Of a stretch of DNA of 32,500 nt, positions 9,062 through 18,645 are shown in pieces (within the stretch, counting starts at the first letter, position 1; each line of letters begins with the position of its first letter). The position numbers and the translations under genes were made by a program. Location: positions 13,322,995 through 13,355,494 of the forward strand of contig CM022672.1 of assembly GCA_012295275.1 (NCBI GenBank), written 5' to 3'. This DNA is from Chrysomallon squamiferum (taxonomy: Eukaryota; Mollusca; Gastropoda; Neomphalida; Peltospiridae). The notes under the pieces were generated by a model that was not told the origin of the DNA, did not search any database, and worked only from the letters and a program-made list of their open reading frames with translations.

Positions 9062-10175
9062 ATGAAGGAATTTTCTTTCTTTGGTGGTTGGAGCCACGCG
9101 TTCAGGATTTTTTTCCAGTTCTGGACGTTGATGTTTTGTTCTTTCTTGTGTAGAGCGGAACAGACCATATCGTTGTACAAACACCCGCTGAAGACTCCTT
9201 GCAAATTTCCATTATCTAAACAAACGTATGTGCGTGACCCCAAAGACTGCAGTGTGTTTTATACGTGTTACGGAAACAGATACTGGAAGCTATCCTGCAG
9301 GTCGCCGTACACGGTGTGGTCTTTGAAATACAAGGTGTGCGTCTGGAAATACTCGCCGTACGACGACTGCGAACACTCGAGACAAAACGATTTGGACTCG
9401 ACAACTCAGACGACGTTACGTAGGACTCGGCGTCCGACTCCGGCACCCATACGACGTCGCACGAAAACAACCCCGCGAGGAACTACCACGACGGTCCGCC
9501 CGACATACAACAAGAGTCCGTTCACGCCGAAACCGACGTGGCGTCCGACTCGCAGACAGGGAGACCCTTGGTACACACGTCGTCGAACGAAGAGGCCGAC
9601 GTATCACCCGGTAACACGACGTCCCACTTACAGACCCGTAACGGGGTGGCCGACGTACCGTCCCGTGAAAACGAGACCAACGTATAGACCCAAAACGTCT
9701 CGGCCTACCTACCGGCCTGTTACGTCACGTCCTACGTACCGACCCGTGACGTCACGGTCTACATACAGGCCCGTCACGCCCAGCCCCATCTGGCGTCCTA
9801 CACGAAGACCCACGAAACGACCGACAAGGCGTCCTGTGACGACAAGAAGACCCCCAGCCAGGTGGTCAAGACCAAGATTTCCAACAGCCAGACCCGTGGT
9901 AACTTGGCAGACGAAAAGACCGTTCACCAGGTGGACTTTCAAATGGCCGACGAGACCAACGCGGTTACCGTACTATACAAGAAGACCAATACCAACAGCA
10001 GCTCCAACTACCACGCCTGCACCGACTACCACAACATCTACGACAGTAGCTACGACTCCAAAACCAACAACCACAACGGCATCAACAACGCCTGTGACTA
10101 CTACAGTAACAACAACGATACTGACTACTACAAGACCAAAGCCTACTAAGGCGAAGAAAAGAACGTTCTATCAAG
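9062..10175 (+). CDS. Secreted CBM14 (peritrophin-A) protein with Thr/Pro/Arg/Tyr repeats, large exon
   Basis: Seen: an open exon of 371 codons plus one base. Residues 1-33 form a signal peptide with core IFFQFWTLMFCSFLC and likely cleavage after CRA. Cysteines 47, 63, 69, 79, 93 and 103 have spacing x15, x5, x9, x13, x9, with aromatic residues between, which fits the CBM14/ChtBD2 chitin-binding fold (established family). Residues 177-239 are seven 9-residue RPTYRPVT-type repeats. Residues 240-310 are Arg/Pro/Trp-rich. Residues 311-358 are Thr-rich and mucin-like, probably O-glycosylated. Inferred role: extracellular crosslinking or scaffold protein of a chitinous matrix. Base composition is much GC-richer than the flanks. 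The exon ends at donor AAG|GTAAGA in phase 1. An alternative start exists: a good acceptor (TTGTTCTTTCTTGTGTAG) at 9153 could join an upstream exon. Exact biological role unknown; coding status is strong. Confidence 0.9.
9154..9156 (+). other. Alternative splice acceptor junction in signal-peptide region
   Basis: The pyrimidine-rich TTTTGTTCTTTCTTGTGTAG ends at 9153, inside the signal-peptide codons. If it is used, the protein would start from an unseen upstream exon and the listed ATG would be intronic. The intact signal peptide in the contiguous frame argues for the unspliced reading. Confidence 0.2.
9590..9778 (+). repeat. Coding 27-bp minisatellite, seven units
   Basis: Exactly 189 bp, seven 9-codon units: KRPTYHPVT, RRPTYRPVT, GWPTYRPVK, TRPTYRPKT, then SRPTYRPVT twice and SRSTYRPVT. 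Units differ mainly at the first two residues and at synonymous sites, while PTYRP is retained. That suggests selection on the peptide rather than a very recent expansion. Confidence 0.9.
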
Positions 10176-10181
10176 GTAAGA
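10173..10181 (+). other. Splice donor AAG|GTAAGA
   Basis: A strong match to MAG|GTRAGT, with the intron starting at 10176. It lies directly after the basic KPTKAKKRTFYQ end of the exon and before the sequence collapses into a TTA microsatellite. It leaves a phase-1 junction. Confidence 0.75.
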
Positions 10182-10183
10182 TT

Positions 10184-10213
10184 TTAATATTATTATTATT
10201 ATTATTATTATTT
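10184..10213. repeat. (TTA)n microsatellite just inside the intron
   Basis: About nine TTA units begin 8 bp after the donor GT. Read through in frame they encode ILILLLLLLLFF. Confidence 0.85.
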
Positions 10214-11640
10214 TTTAGTTTTACAATTTTATTTTAGTTTATTAATGCTGGTTAAAAACTAACCGTTTGGGAGGTTATGTAACAATTAAAAAAATAAAGA
10301 AGAAAGAAAAATAGAGAATAATAATAAGTCGAAGCCCGGTAAATTGTTAACAGTTGGCTGTACCGTGCAGATATCTGCGATGATCTTTAACCTATGTGGT
10401 CTTTTTTCTTAATTATTATTATTTCATGCAAATCGCAAACAGGTCATATTTAAAAAGAACATTTCTTTTATATATTCGCTTCATGTGTTTCCATCCTATT
10501 CCTTAAAATATCAGAAAGAACAAAATTAAAGTTTATTGGCCTTTCGGTTCGTAAGTATATATTTCATACATAAAATAATAATATTTTACAAGTGTTTATG
10601 GAAGATAGACAATTAAATAGATGGAGAACGAATGGAAAATGTATTTTAAAGAAATTTACTAAAATTTACGGAGTTCTTTTATACGTTATCAGTATAGTAT
10701 CTAACTTTAGAAACTACTGAATATAATGATGATCAATTCAGAACAAAATATTTCGAATTTTCTTTGCAATTTTAGTAAATTAAAGTCTAAAATATTTCTT
10801 AAAATTTTAACTAAATGGGTTCCGAATACATTCTTTACTGTCTAGTTTTTTGCAAGAACAAACTCAAAACAACTCTCCACCCTAATAAGCAAAATAAACC
10901 TTTGTTTAGTTTCACATCTCTGTCTTTGAATTCTAGTATTCCAATAAACCCTATTCTAGATTCAACAAATGATTAAAATATCAATATATTTAAGATTTAT
11001 TCGAGTTTACCAAACGCGTTTCGAATACCTAACAAAATACACTAGTTTGAGGACTGTCTTAAAATAACCGAAGCCTTATTCGTATCATAAGCCTCGTCAA
11101 CATTTCAGAATGAAACCAAGAATTAACGTATTTGTTGCTATATTGTCAACCAAACAGTAACACGAAAGAAATAAACTTCATACAACAAGATGAATTATAC
11201 CGAACAACATGCTAAATAAAATTCTATTTGTTATGATGCCGACACGAATCGACAAAACGCTGTCGCAATGCAGTTAGTTAATATTTTAGTAAATTTGATC
11301 TGGGGTTACCTGCTTTTCTTCAAATGATTGTAGAAGATTATATTTCAGAGCTAGATAAAGAAAGAACAAGCGAAAAGATACGTCGTGTATAAAAAAACAA
11401 GTTTATATTACACAGGTTTTATATGCGGTTTAATACTCTTGATATCATTTCGTTGTCTTTCGTAAAGAACTGGCTTATCGAAACTGTTCAAATGTGTATC
11501 TTCTGCTTTAAAGAGCTTTCTTTAAAAAAAAAAAAAAGATTGTGTGATGTTTATTAAAGTTTTATAGTCTTATAATAATGTTCATATCGACTAAAGCGTA
11601 GTTCGCGATTACCATAGTATATTCCAATGTTTTCTGCAGT
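10214..11640. other. Presumed intron, AT-rich, no exon recognised
   Basis: Unique-looking AT-rich sequence downstream of the donor. I find no open frame with good acceptor and donor and no simple repeat except short A-runs (about 11525-11538). Confidence 0.5.
10293..10298 (+). terminator. Possible intronic polyadenylation signal
   Basis: AATAAA occurs 55 bp after the read-through stop codon (TAG at 10235-10237). If the donor is skipped, a short mRNA could end here. AATAAA is common by chance in this AT-rich DNA. Confidence 0.2.
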
Positions 11641-11646
11641 GTTATT

Positions 11647-11754
11647 CTCGTACTTAAAACATTGTCGACAACAGCAACCGTAAAATGTTTCTAGCTTTAG
11701 CTCGTACCATTATCATCGCCTACAACAGCAACCATAATATTTTTAGAATTTAGT
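11647..11754 (+). repeat. Two-copy diverged tandem duplication, 54-bp unit
   Basis: Copy 1 (11647-11700) and copy 2 (11701-11754) both begin CTCGTAC. They share ACAACAGCAACC at 11668 and 11722, and similar ends (CTAGCTTTAG, TAGAATTTAG). Confidence 0.6.
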
Positions 11755-12032
11755 TCCAACTGTCACGTGGATATCAGCAACATGTTTACAACTTCAGTGA
11801 CGACAACTCTAAAACCAGAATGACAGTAATGTCGTCTTCAACAAACAATTTTGTTTTTTTTTGTTTTGTTTTTTAAGTATACTAACAACGACTGTTTTCT
11901 AACATAAATTGTTGAAAACATGAGACAAGTGACTTTTTTTTAATAAACGTATCTTTTAATGGATAACTGGATGCGAGATGTACCATGATTAGTTCAAGAT
12001 CTCGAACATGATAATATAACGAACATGTTATT

Positions 12033-12060
12033 TTTCGAGGTATTATTATTATTATCATTA

Positions 12061-12120
<60 letters not shown>

Positions 12121-12123
12121 TAT
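12033..12123. repeat. (ATT)n microsatellite
   Basis: About 90 bp of ATT units with one or two interruptions, followed by poly-T runs to 12160. It produces a spurious poly-Ile frame. Confidence 0.9.
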
Positions 12124-12159
12124 TACTGGGTTTTTTTAAAGGTTTTTTTTTTTTTTTTT

Positions 12160-12780
12160 TATAACATAAAATTCGATACGATCAGAGAAAAAGTTTCAAA
12201 TTACGATATGTTTTAAAAAAATTTAATAATTGTTTTTCCTAAAAATTATTTTAAAAATATATATTTTTTTTACTTGAGAGAAGCTGATTTTATGAGTTAA
12301 ATTAAATAGGCTGTATCCATGTTACCCATTGGCACAAGTTTTTAAAACACTGGCATGTATACAGCATATTCTAACAAATAGAGAACTTTACCAGATACAT
12401 GACTACATTAATACAAACATACGACGCGTATATTATTCAAGTACATTAACTAAAGAATATTCTAGAATAGTCGTCATTTTTCAGTCCATTGTGGAAATTT
12501 TGAAGAATTTCGGCGATATCCAAAGTGTTGACTTAGTTTGCCCGTTCCTGGTTTCGTGTCACAGAAAAAAAAAAGTAATTTGTAGAAGAGTAAGACAGTG
12601 CAACATATTTCCGAGATACAAAGATGGACATCATAGGTTAAAACGAAAAGTTTAATAAACCTGCTTCAAACTAGACAATTAATTACTGAATATTTGTAAC
12701 TGTATTATTACTTGGTTACCAATACAATTAGGTGACACATTAGTACGAAAAGAAAATGTTAATGTAACATGACTTAAATC
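12160..12780. other. AT-rich presumed intron sequence
   Basis: An open frame at 12329-12655 has no ATG and no recognised domain, and its nearest acceptor-like AG is out of phase with the 10175 donor. Nothing is supported. Confidence 0.4.
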
Positions 12781-12839
12781 AGAACGTAAGTATTATATAT
12801 ATATTTTTTTTATTCGAGACAGTTTTTAAATGAACAGGA

Positions 12840-13800
12840 CTTGAGTATATAGTTGCAGACAATATCTGTATTAGTAAATGGCCACGTTCGTAAAGAAGGA
12901 AAAGCTTAACGGCAAAACTGTTAACAGAACATTACATTACTGAATGTAAAATGGGTAGAAAATATTTCTTTAAGGAAAAATTACTGTGTATAATTATAAG
13001 AAAATGACGAATGTATTGCTTTAAAAAAAAACCAACAACAACCAAAAAGTACCTGAGTCCGAAATGTTTAAGCTGAATATTCAGTGAACGTAATGGTAAC
13101 TGTACATAAGTTATTGGAATAGAGAGATTATTTAAATTAATCTATTAACGTACTGTAAAATTTCAATTATTCATTGAATGCATGGCAAAATATAGAGGAA
13201 TTACTTGAACTGATAGAAATATTTCGTTAACAACTGTTCTTTATATACTAGTATGAACAGTTTACAATTTCAAACTGACAGCTTTAGTGCAAAAAGCTAA
13301 ATCAAAATGCTAAAAATCAATGTATGTAATGATTCAAATATAGAGAAATTACTGCAACAGATAGAAATATTTTTTTATATGAAGATTTGTTCATGTATCT
13401 ACGAACATGTAAACTGTACCAGTGACAAGATAATATCTTAGTACAAAAAGCTAAAGTTTTATATTACATTGGTAAAACTATTACGAATTGAATTCATATG
13501 AGGTAAAATATAAAACTGTCGACATAAGTCGTCAAGGAGCAGTTCTTGTAAATATCGTTACAAACTTGCTGCAAAAACAAGATGGCGACCCTAAAAATAA
13601 AAAAGGAAAAATCTTAACGTAAGCCACTTTTATCTCTAATTTTAAATAATAAATGTGTAAATTCACTGTGTGACAGTAATTATATATTTAATATAGAAAT
13701 ATATTTCGTGGAGGAAAATCTTTTATCAGTATACCGTTTCGAAATGTACCACAGTATTAGTACAAAAGGTAAAACTTAATGCAACGTTCTTTAACCCCGA
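12840..13800 (+). repeat. Degenerate tandem array, about 150-bp periodicity
   Basis: ATATAGAGGAATTACTTGAA with GATAGAAATATTT (about 13190-13224) recurs diverged at about 13336-13372. TTAGTGCAAAAAGCTAAA (13284) recurs at 13438 and, weaker, at 13757 (TTAGTACAAAAGGTAAAA). Spacings are near 154 and twice that, consistent with a decayed satellite. The outer boundaries are uncertain. Confidence 0.5.
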
Positions 13801-13991
13801 ATATTAAGTACAGTGCAGTCAATACCAGACGTACAAAAACTACGAATCAAAATTTATTTTAGAAATGATTATTTGGAATTGCTTTCTGTTCTAAAATCCA
13901 GAACATATAAAAACTCAGTTTAAAACATTTGGCATCTTTATCTTGCTGTTTGTGTTATTTTGAAAAGAGCAGGTAAATTTAAAATTTTCAG

Positions 13992-14200
13992 GAAACAATG
14001 TGAAATTCGTTAACCGTACTCGTTTCTTGTGTACCCTGGATTACAGTTTGTCTGTGGTTTTCTTTTTCTTCACTTTATCGATTTCTCTGCACCTCGTTTT
14101 AAAACTCAATGTAACAAAAGTAACTTTATGGAATTTAAAGGAAATCGCTCGGCGAAATATTTGGCTCCAATTTGAGGGATTCTGTAACGTACTTGAGTAA
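13992..14200 (+). CDS. Candidate last exon of the CBM14 gene
   Basis: Acceptor TTAAAATTTTCAG ends at 13991. With the phase-1 donor at 10175 the junction codon becomes GGA and the frame stays open for 69 codons to TAA at 14198-14200, giving a 440-residue protein. The tail starts GNNVKFVNRTRFLCTLDYS and contains a hydrophobic stretch (LSVVFFFFTLSISLHLVL) that could be a C-terminal membrane segment. It ends with NIWLQFEGFCNVLE. AATAAA follows 16 nt later. Against it: no homology is recognised, a secreted matrix protein need not have such a tail, and an in-phase open frame of this size can arise by chance. Another phase-compatible acceptor exists at 15812. The presumed intron is 3816 bp. Confidence 0.3.
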
Positions 14201-14215
14201 CATTTAGAGTAAAAG

Positions 14216-14221
14216 AATAAA
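14216..14221 (+). terminator. Possible polyadenylation signal AATAAA
   Basis: Sits 16 nt after the TAA of the candidate last exon. It supports that model modestly, since AATAAA is frequent in this composition. Confidence 0.25.
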
Positions 14222-14334
14222 AATTAAAAATAAGAAGTTATAAAAAAGAAATATTAATAAAATAATAAAAATAATAGAAACGAAGTTTAGTACAGTTTTT
14301 AAAGCTTCCCTTTTGTTCTTGTATCTGAACAAAA

Positions 14335-14450
14335 CTGTGTGTATGTTTATATGTCTGTAATGTATGTATATATTTGTACATGTGTGTATATATGTATGTT
14401 TATATTTATGTACGTACGTATGTATGCATGTGAACATATATGAATGTATG
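14335..14450. repeat. Degenerate TATG/GTAC tract
   Basis: Irregular TGTATG, TATATG and GTACGTACG units. It creates spurious frames on the minus strand. Confidence 0.7.
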
Positions 14451-14711
14451 CAGGTATCTTGTGCATTGCGTTTTTCAGCTTAAATATATTTTTCCATTAC
14501 AGTGATTTATTTTCATTTACATTTTGTATTTTAAAAGTGAATTGTTAAAAATTAAAAATGTTTGTGGACTATTCACGTTTATCTCTTCTCATTATGTATG
14601 ATGTACTCTTCACACACTTTTCAAATATGTCACAGGATTTTGATAGGTTTCATACTTGTCCTTATTTTTGACATCCCATTATTCATATAGATTTCTATAT
14701 AGAAAACTGTG
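14451..14711. other. AT-rich non-coding DNA
   Basis: No open frame or repeat of note. Confidence 0.45.
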
Positions 14712-14790
14712 CATGTATGTATGTATGTATGTATGTATGTATGTATGTATGTACGAATGTATATATGTTTATGAATGTGTGCATACATAC
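14712..14790. repeat. (TATG)n microsatellite
   Basis: About ten uninterrupted TATG units (about 14713-14751), then degenerate TATG/CATA units. Confidence 0.85.
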
Positions 14791-14860
14791 TATTAATGCA
14801 CGAAATCACACATTAGTCAATACACAAACAAACATAAAATGTCCATTACAAGTTCTCGCT

Positions 14861-14886
14861 ATACACACACACACGCGCGCGCGCGT
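14861..14886. repeat. Alternating purine-pyrimidine tract (AC)n(GC)n
   Basis: ATACACACACACAC followed by GCGCGCGCGCGT gives 26 bp of strict purine-pyrimidine alternation. Such sequence is the classic Z-DNA-forming type. Confidence 0.85.
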
Positions 14887-15810
14887 CAGATAATTTTATA
14901 AATAAATAATTTTAGTTACACTCAAAATATACTTTGTAACTATTTTACAAACGTATTTTTATGATGACCTTTAAATTGTGCAGTAACATATTTAAGTGCA
15001 GTTCAGTTTTGCTCTTTCTTTTTCATTTTTACGCAAGAAATATATTTTGTCACCTAAGGATTAAACTTTCGATCTCAAAACAAATACAACATACATTTTA
15101 CAAGATTCCTCACTGTGATATGTTTTCCTTTGAATTTAAGTTCATTCACTTTTTATTCCTAAAATTTCGTTTAATTTGCTGGTTCTTCATCTATTTATTT
15201 ATTTATTTATTTATTATTATTATTTTTTTTTTGTTTTTTTTATTTTATTTTATTTTTTTTTTAATGTTTACGAAAAGAAAGAATTTGTGATCTTTGTCCG
15301 TGAAAACTGTTGATCTTTACAATTTGCCAGGTATCGTGAATAAAACACAGTAATATAAATGACATAGAGAAAAATATAAAATGACTGTATTTGCTCCAAT
15401 CTGATAATGTGAAGTCAGTAGCAAGGGCGATTTTAGGATTTCAGAAAAAAAGGATATGGGACATAGTTATTAAGGTGTAATACATTTCTTCATAAAAAAA
15501 AAGAAGATAAATTAAGTCCACGAACACCACCACAACTACAACTACCGTGTGCATCAAGATTCTCTCAAAACATCGTTAGTTAAGAAGCAGACAAGATGGA
15601 CGTTCTGTTCCGTTCTCTGTTTCCTCTTTTGGAATAACAAGCGAAGGGAAGAATACAGAACGATGTTTTCACTAGAATTTAGACAGATGTACAAATTTGA
15701 TTTCTTTTCTCCACACCTGTGTACATTATGATTTATGTTTAACAAGCACGTTCTGATTGTTATGATGACTTACAAAAAGGTATCGGTTATAAATCAAATA
15801 TTTAAAATGC
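14887..15810. other. AT-rich non-coding DNA
   Basis: Contains (ATTT)n and poly-T at 15190-15262 and an A-run near 15496. The frames at 14961-15290 and 15549-15745 are Phe/Leu-rich or domain-free. No gene is supported. Confidence 0.45.
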
Positions 15811-15812
15811 AG

Positions 15813-16075
15813 TTACTATGCGCTTCCGTTTTAGTTTTTGTTTAAATTCTGCCCTGTGCATACTTTTACAAGTTAGGCATTTCTGTTTTTCCGAACCTGT
15901 TATCAGTGATCCGAATCATCACCGTTCAGTATTTACTATGTTTAAACAAATCATTTATTATGCATTTCTATTTTCGTCTTTGTTTAAACTCTGCACTGCG
16001 GTTATATATGGAAGCTATGCGTTTCCCTTTTTCAGACCTGTCATTAGTGTTCATTATCAGGATTATTATGTTTGT
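15813..16075 (+). repeat. Diverged two-copy direct repeat, 141-142 bp period
   Basis: TTTGTTTAAATTCTGCCCTG (15837) matches TTTGTTTAAACTCTGCACTG (15979). CCTGTTATCAGTG (15896) matches CCTGTCATTAGTG (16037), and the copies begin TTACTATGCGCTTCC and TTATTATGCATTTCT. An open frame of 165 codons spans both copies and translates them similarly (EPVIS and RPVIS), but no domain is recognised and it ends in a poly-Lys tract encoded by poly-A. Confidence 0.65.
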
Positions 16076-16253
16076 CTAATTTCGCATGTGACTCGAACGC
16101 AAATTAAAGATAAAAAAAAAAAACATGCATCTAATTCAAACAATAAGCTCACGATTAAAATGCTTCATAACGGACCGCTAAGCATGCATGAATTTTCATA
16201 CATTTTTATCCACATGGCTTGGCGATGGAGATATTCTGCAATCAAACATCTGA

Positions 16254-16560
16254 TGACGTCATCTTCCATTGTACTTCTCGAACTCCAGCTAACAAAAAAA
16301 AAAAAAAAAAAATAACAAACTAAGCATTGTTAGCCAATGAAAACGACAGAACTTCTGAGTGCAAACGAGGAAGATGGATTCCAAATTTCCAGGTCACGTC
16401 CTCGCGAGAGTTGGTGCGAGATTAGGAGATTGGAGGTGAACAATAAAACGCATTGTGTTGGAAATGAAGCGAAGATTTAGATCTGGGACCCGCGGATTAG
16501 CCACGGCGGAAGCGACAAACGTTTTACTGTTGTTCGCGTCTCTGTGAAATCACCCGAAAA
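16254..16560. promoter_or_regulatory. CpG-rich patch with CRE, CCAAT, CGCG and ETS-like motifs
   Basis: A perfect CRE palindrome TGACGTCA lies at 16254-16261, CCAAT at 16334-16338, CTCGCGAGAG at 16401-16410 (close to the TCTCGCGAGA element bound by BANP in mammals) and GGCGGAAGCG at 16505-16514 (ETS-like). GC and CpG content are well above the flanks. A poly-A at about 16294-16311 separates the CRE from the rest. No gene start is identified; a 27-codon ATG frame at 16464-16547 is too short to claim. Confidence 0.35.
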
Positions 16561-16601
16561 GTGTGTGCATTATGCTAATAAATTTCGGCGATATTTAAAG
16601 A

Positions 16602-16632
16602 TATAATTTAAAAAAAAAAAAAAAAAAAAATT
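16602..16632. repeat. Poly(A) tract
   Basis: More than 20 A residues between TTTAAAG-like flanks. No clear target-site duplication around it. Confidence 0.85.
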
Positions 16633-18230
16633 TAAAGCGTTATAACGACATGTAAACCTTTTGGCCGACAAAGATCATTGAAAAATCCCATTCCAGAAAT
16701 AGATGCAATTTTTTTTTTGTTCTTGCTTTGTATAATTTGACTTATCTGTTACAAATGTGAAGAAGAAAGTAATCTAAGTGTTCAGTCATGTGTTCTGTAC
16801 ACGTTTTTCTTTTTTTTTTTTTAAAGTTATTTTAACTGTTTCGGTATTCAAAGAGTTGACAAAGTGAGCAGTACATCTTGAATAGCGCATCCATAATGAT
16901 CTCAGTTACAAATTTGACAAGAAATTTTGGTTATTCACATAAGAGATACCGATCTCAAAAAACTGGATCTGAAGGCGGAACATTTTTAATTTCATTAACT
17001 TTAAAATTATATCTACAGTTCATTATTGTCAGATATCACTGATATAATTTTCAAGTCAAAAGAATTTAGGAAGAATTAATTACAAATATTTTGGTTTTGA
17101 ATGACAAAGGATGAGGTTATGACTAAAAGATAGAATATATATTTTGATAAGGATACTCTAAATCTTTTATTATTAACACTAACATGTTGTCAAACAAATG
17201 CTTTTTTATATAATGATCATATATCAGAGAGGAAACACGCTATATCCATGTCAAAAACTATTATTATTAATTGTCAGCCAAAGATATGTTAATTTTCCAA
17301 TAGAGGGGAACGCATATACAATGGTCTTTGATAAGCCACTCGCAAAAGGTACTGAAAGGAAGAGAAGATAGTCTTAAATTATCGTTCCTTTCATGTTTAG
17401 ATTCTGTCTAAACACAAAGCTATTGACCTCTCCCAGAAACAGATTTTTTTTTAATGCAGTATAATAATTAAAATTTAAAAATCATTCAGCAGAATGAAAC
17501 TCGATTGAACACTTGAACAAAACAGAATTTCTGAGAGCTTAAGCAAATAACTAGCTTTATTCTAATTCCGTTTTGATTCTAAAATACATTAAATACTTGT
17601 TTTGTCATCAGAATAAAGTTTAAAAAAAGTTTAAAAGTCTTTACATTGTTCCAAATTTACCTCGTTTTTTTTTTTCTAAATAAAAAAAAACACGTGTGTA
17701 TTATAATACAAAACAAACTTTAGAATTACAAGTATTGAAAAAAAAATCATCATACAAACTCTCGTAAAAAAATTCTATAAGCTTTTCATCATTTCTAAAA
17801 AAAAATAAAAAATTCTATTCATACAAGTGAGGAATGAGAAAGATGTGTATCGTGAAAGTGATAAATCTACAAACTACAAATGTCCAGACCCTTTCAGGCT
17901 TCTGTCTTCATTTCAGTGTGTATTACACGTGTTTCAGAAAAACACATAATCTCCCAGTATGACATATAACAGATTTACAAGCTACTGCAATGTCTCTGCA
18001 CTTGTCTTTTAATATTACAGAATTATACACGATCACAGAGATTCCACGCATGGACACTGGAGATTACAGAACGAATGTCGAATTATTTTAAAACTTGGGA
18101 TCATGGGTCTAAAAATACTAACAGAAATCCTTTAAGACGATATAAAAATAGTATTTATTATTATATGCCATGTTTGGGTTTGTTTATGTTTATTTATTTT
18201 GTTTTTATTTTTTGTTTTATTATACATGTA
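16633..18230. other. Long AT-rich stretch without identifiable features
   Basis: Only T-runs (16710, 16808, 17666) and A-runs (17682, 17737, 17800) stand out. No coding signal. Confidence 0.5.
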
Positions 18231-18237
18231 GATCTAC

Positions 18238-18289
18238 ATGCATGCACATATACACACATATATATACATACATATTGTTCTTGTTATTA

Positions 18290-18323
<34 letters not shown>
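18238..18323. repeat. CATA/TATA units and (TTA)n
   Basis: Degenerate ACATATAC units, then about 12 TTA units at about 18285-18322. Confidence 0.8.
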
Positions 18324-18645
18324 GTTTTGGGGGTGGGCAGATTGAAATGTAAGAACTAAACGCTAAAACTTGCTCATTCACAAATCTTTACAAAGTAGAC
18401 AAACTTCACTTTGATAAAAAAGTAATATCTAACATTTTACAATGAATCGCAACAAACGGTACAAACTGTTTAAATGTTTTTTTCAAAAATTAAATTATTT
18501 CTTTACTGTAACTGTAATGTAATGCTTATGTTTGTTTTCCAATTTCAAAAAGTTTTTTCAAAAATCAAAATAATTTATGACAATTAAGGCATTTCTTTTC
18601 AAAGCAACAAGACCATTAATTTTTTTCCCTTCAGCTTTCTCATGG

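Noticed and set aside
9747-9754. Perfect CRE palindrome TGACGTCA inside the CBM14 exon
   Set aside because: It is explained by the codons of the repeated PVTS unit (GTGACGTCACGG). No independent regulatory evidence.
9216-9942. Minus-strand frames opposite the CBM14 exon
   Set aside because: They are shadows of the GC-rich coding exon. The + frame carries the signal peptide, CBM14 cysteines and repeats.
12329-12655. 108-codon + frame
   Set aside because: It lacks ATG, shows no domain, and its nearest acceptor-like AG is out of phase with the upstream donor.
15818-16315. 165-codon + frame as a stand-alone gene
   Set aside because: It arises from a duplicated non-descript sequence and ends in poly-Lys from a poly-A tract. 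Retained only as a repeat and a weak alternative exon.
16312-16632. GC-rich segment bounded by two poly(A) tracts as a retrocopy
   Set aside because: No target-site duplication beyond a 7-bp TTTAAAG-like flank and no parent sequence recognised. The promoter-type motifs fit better.
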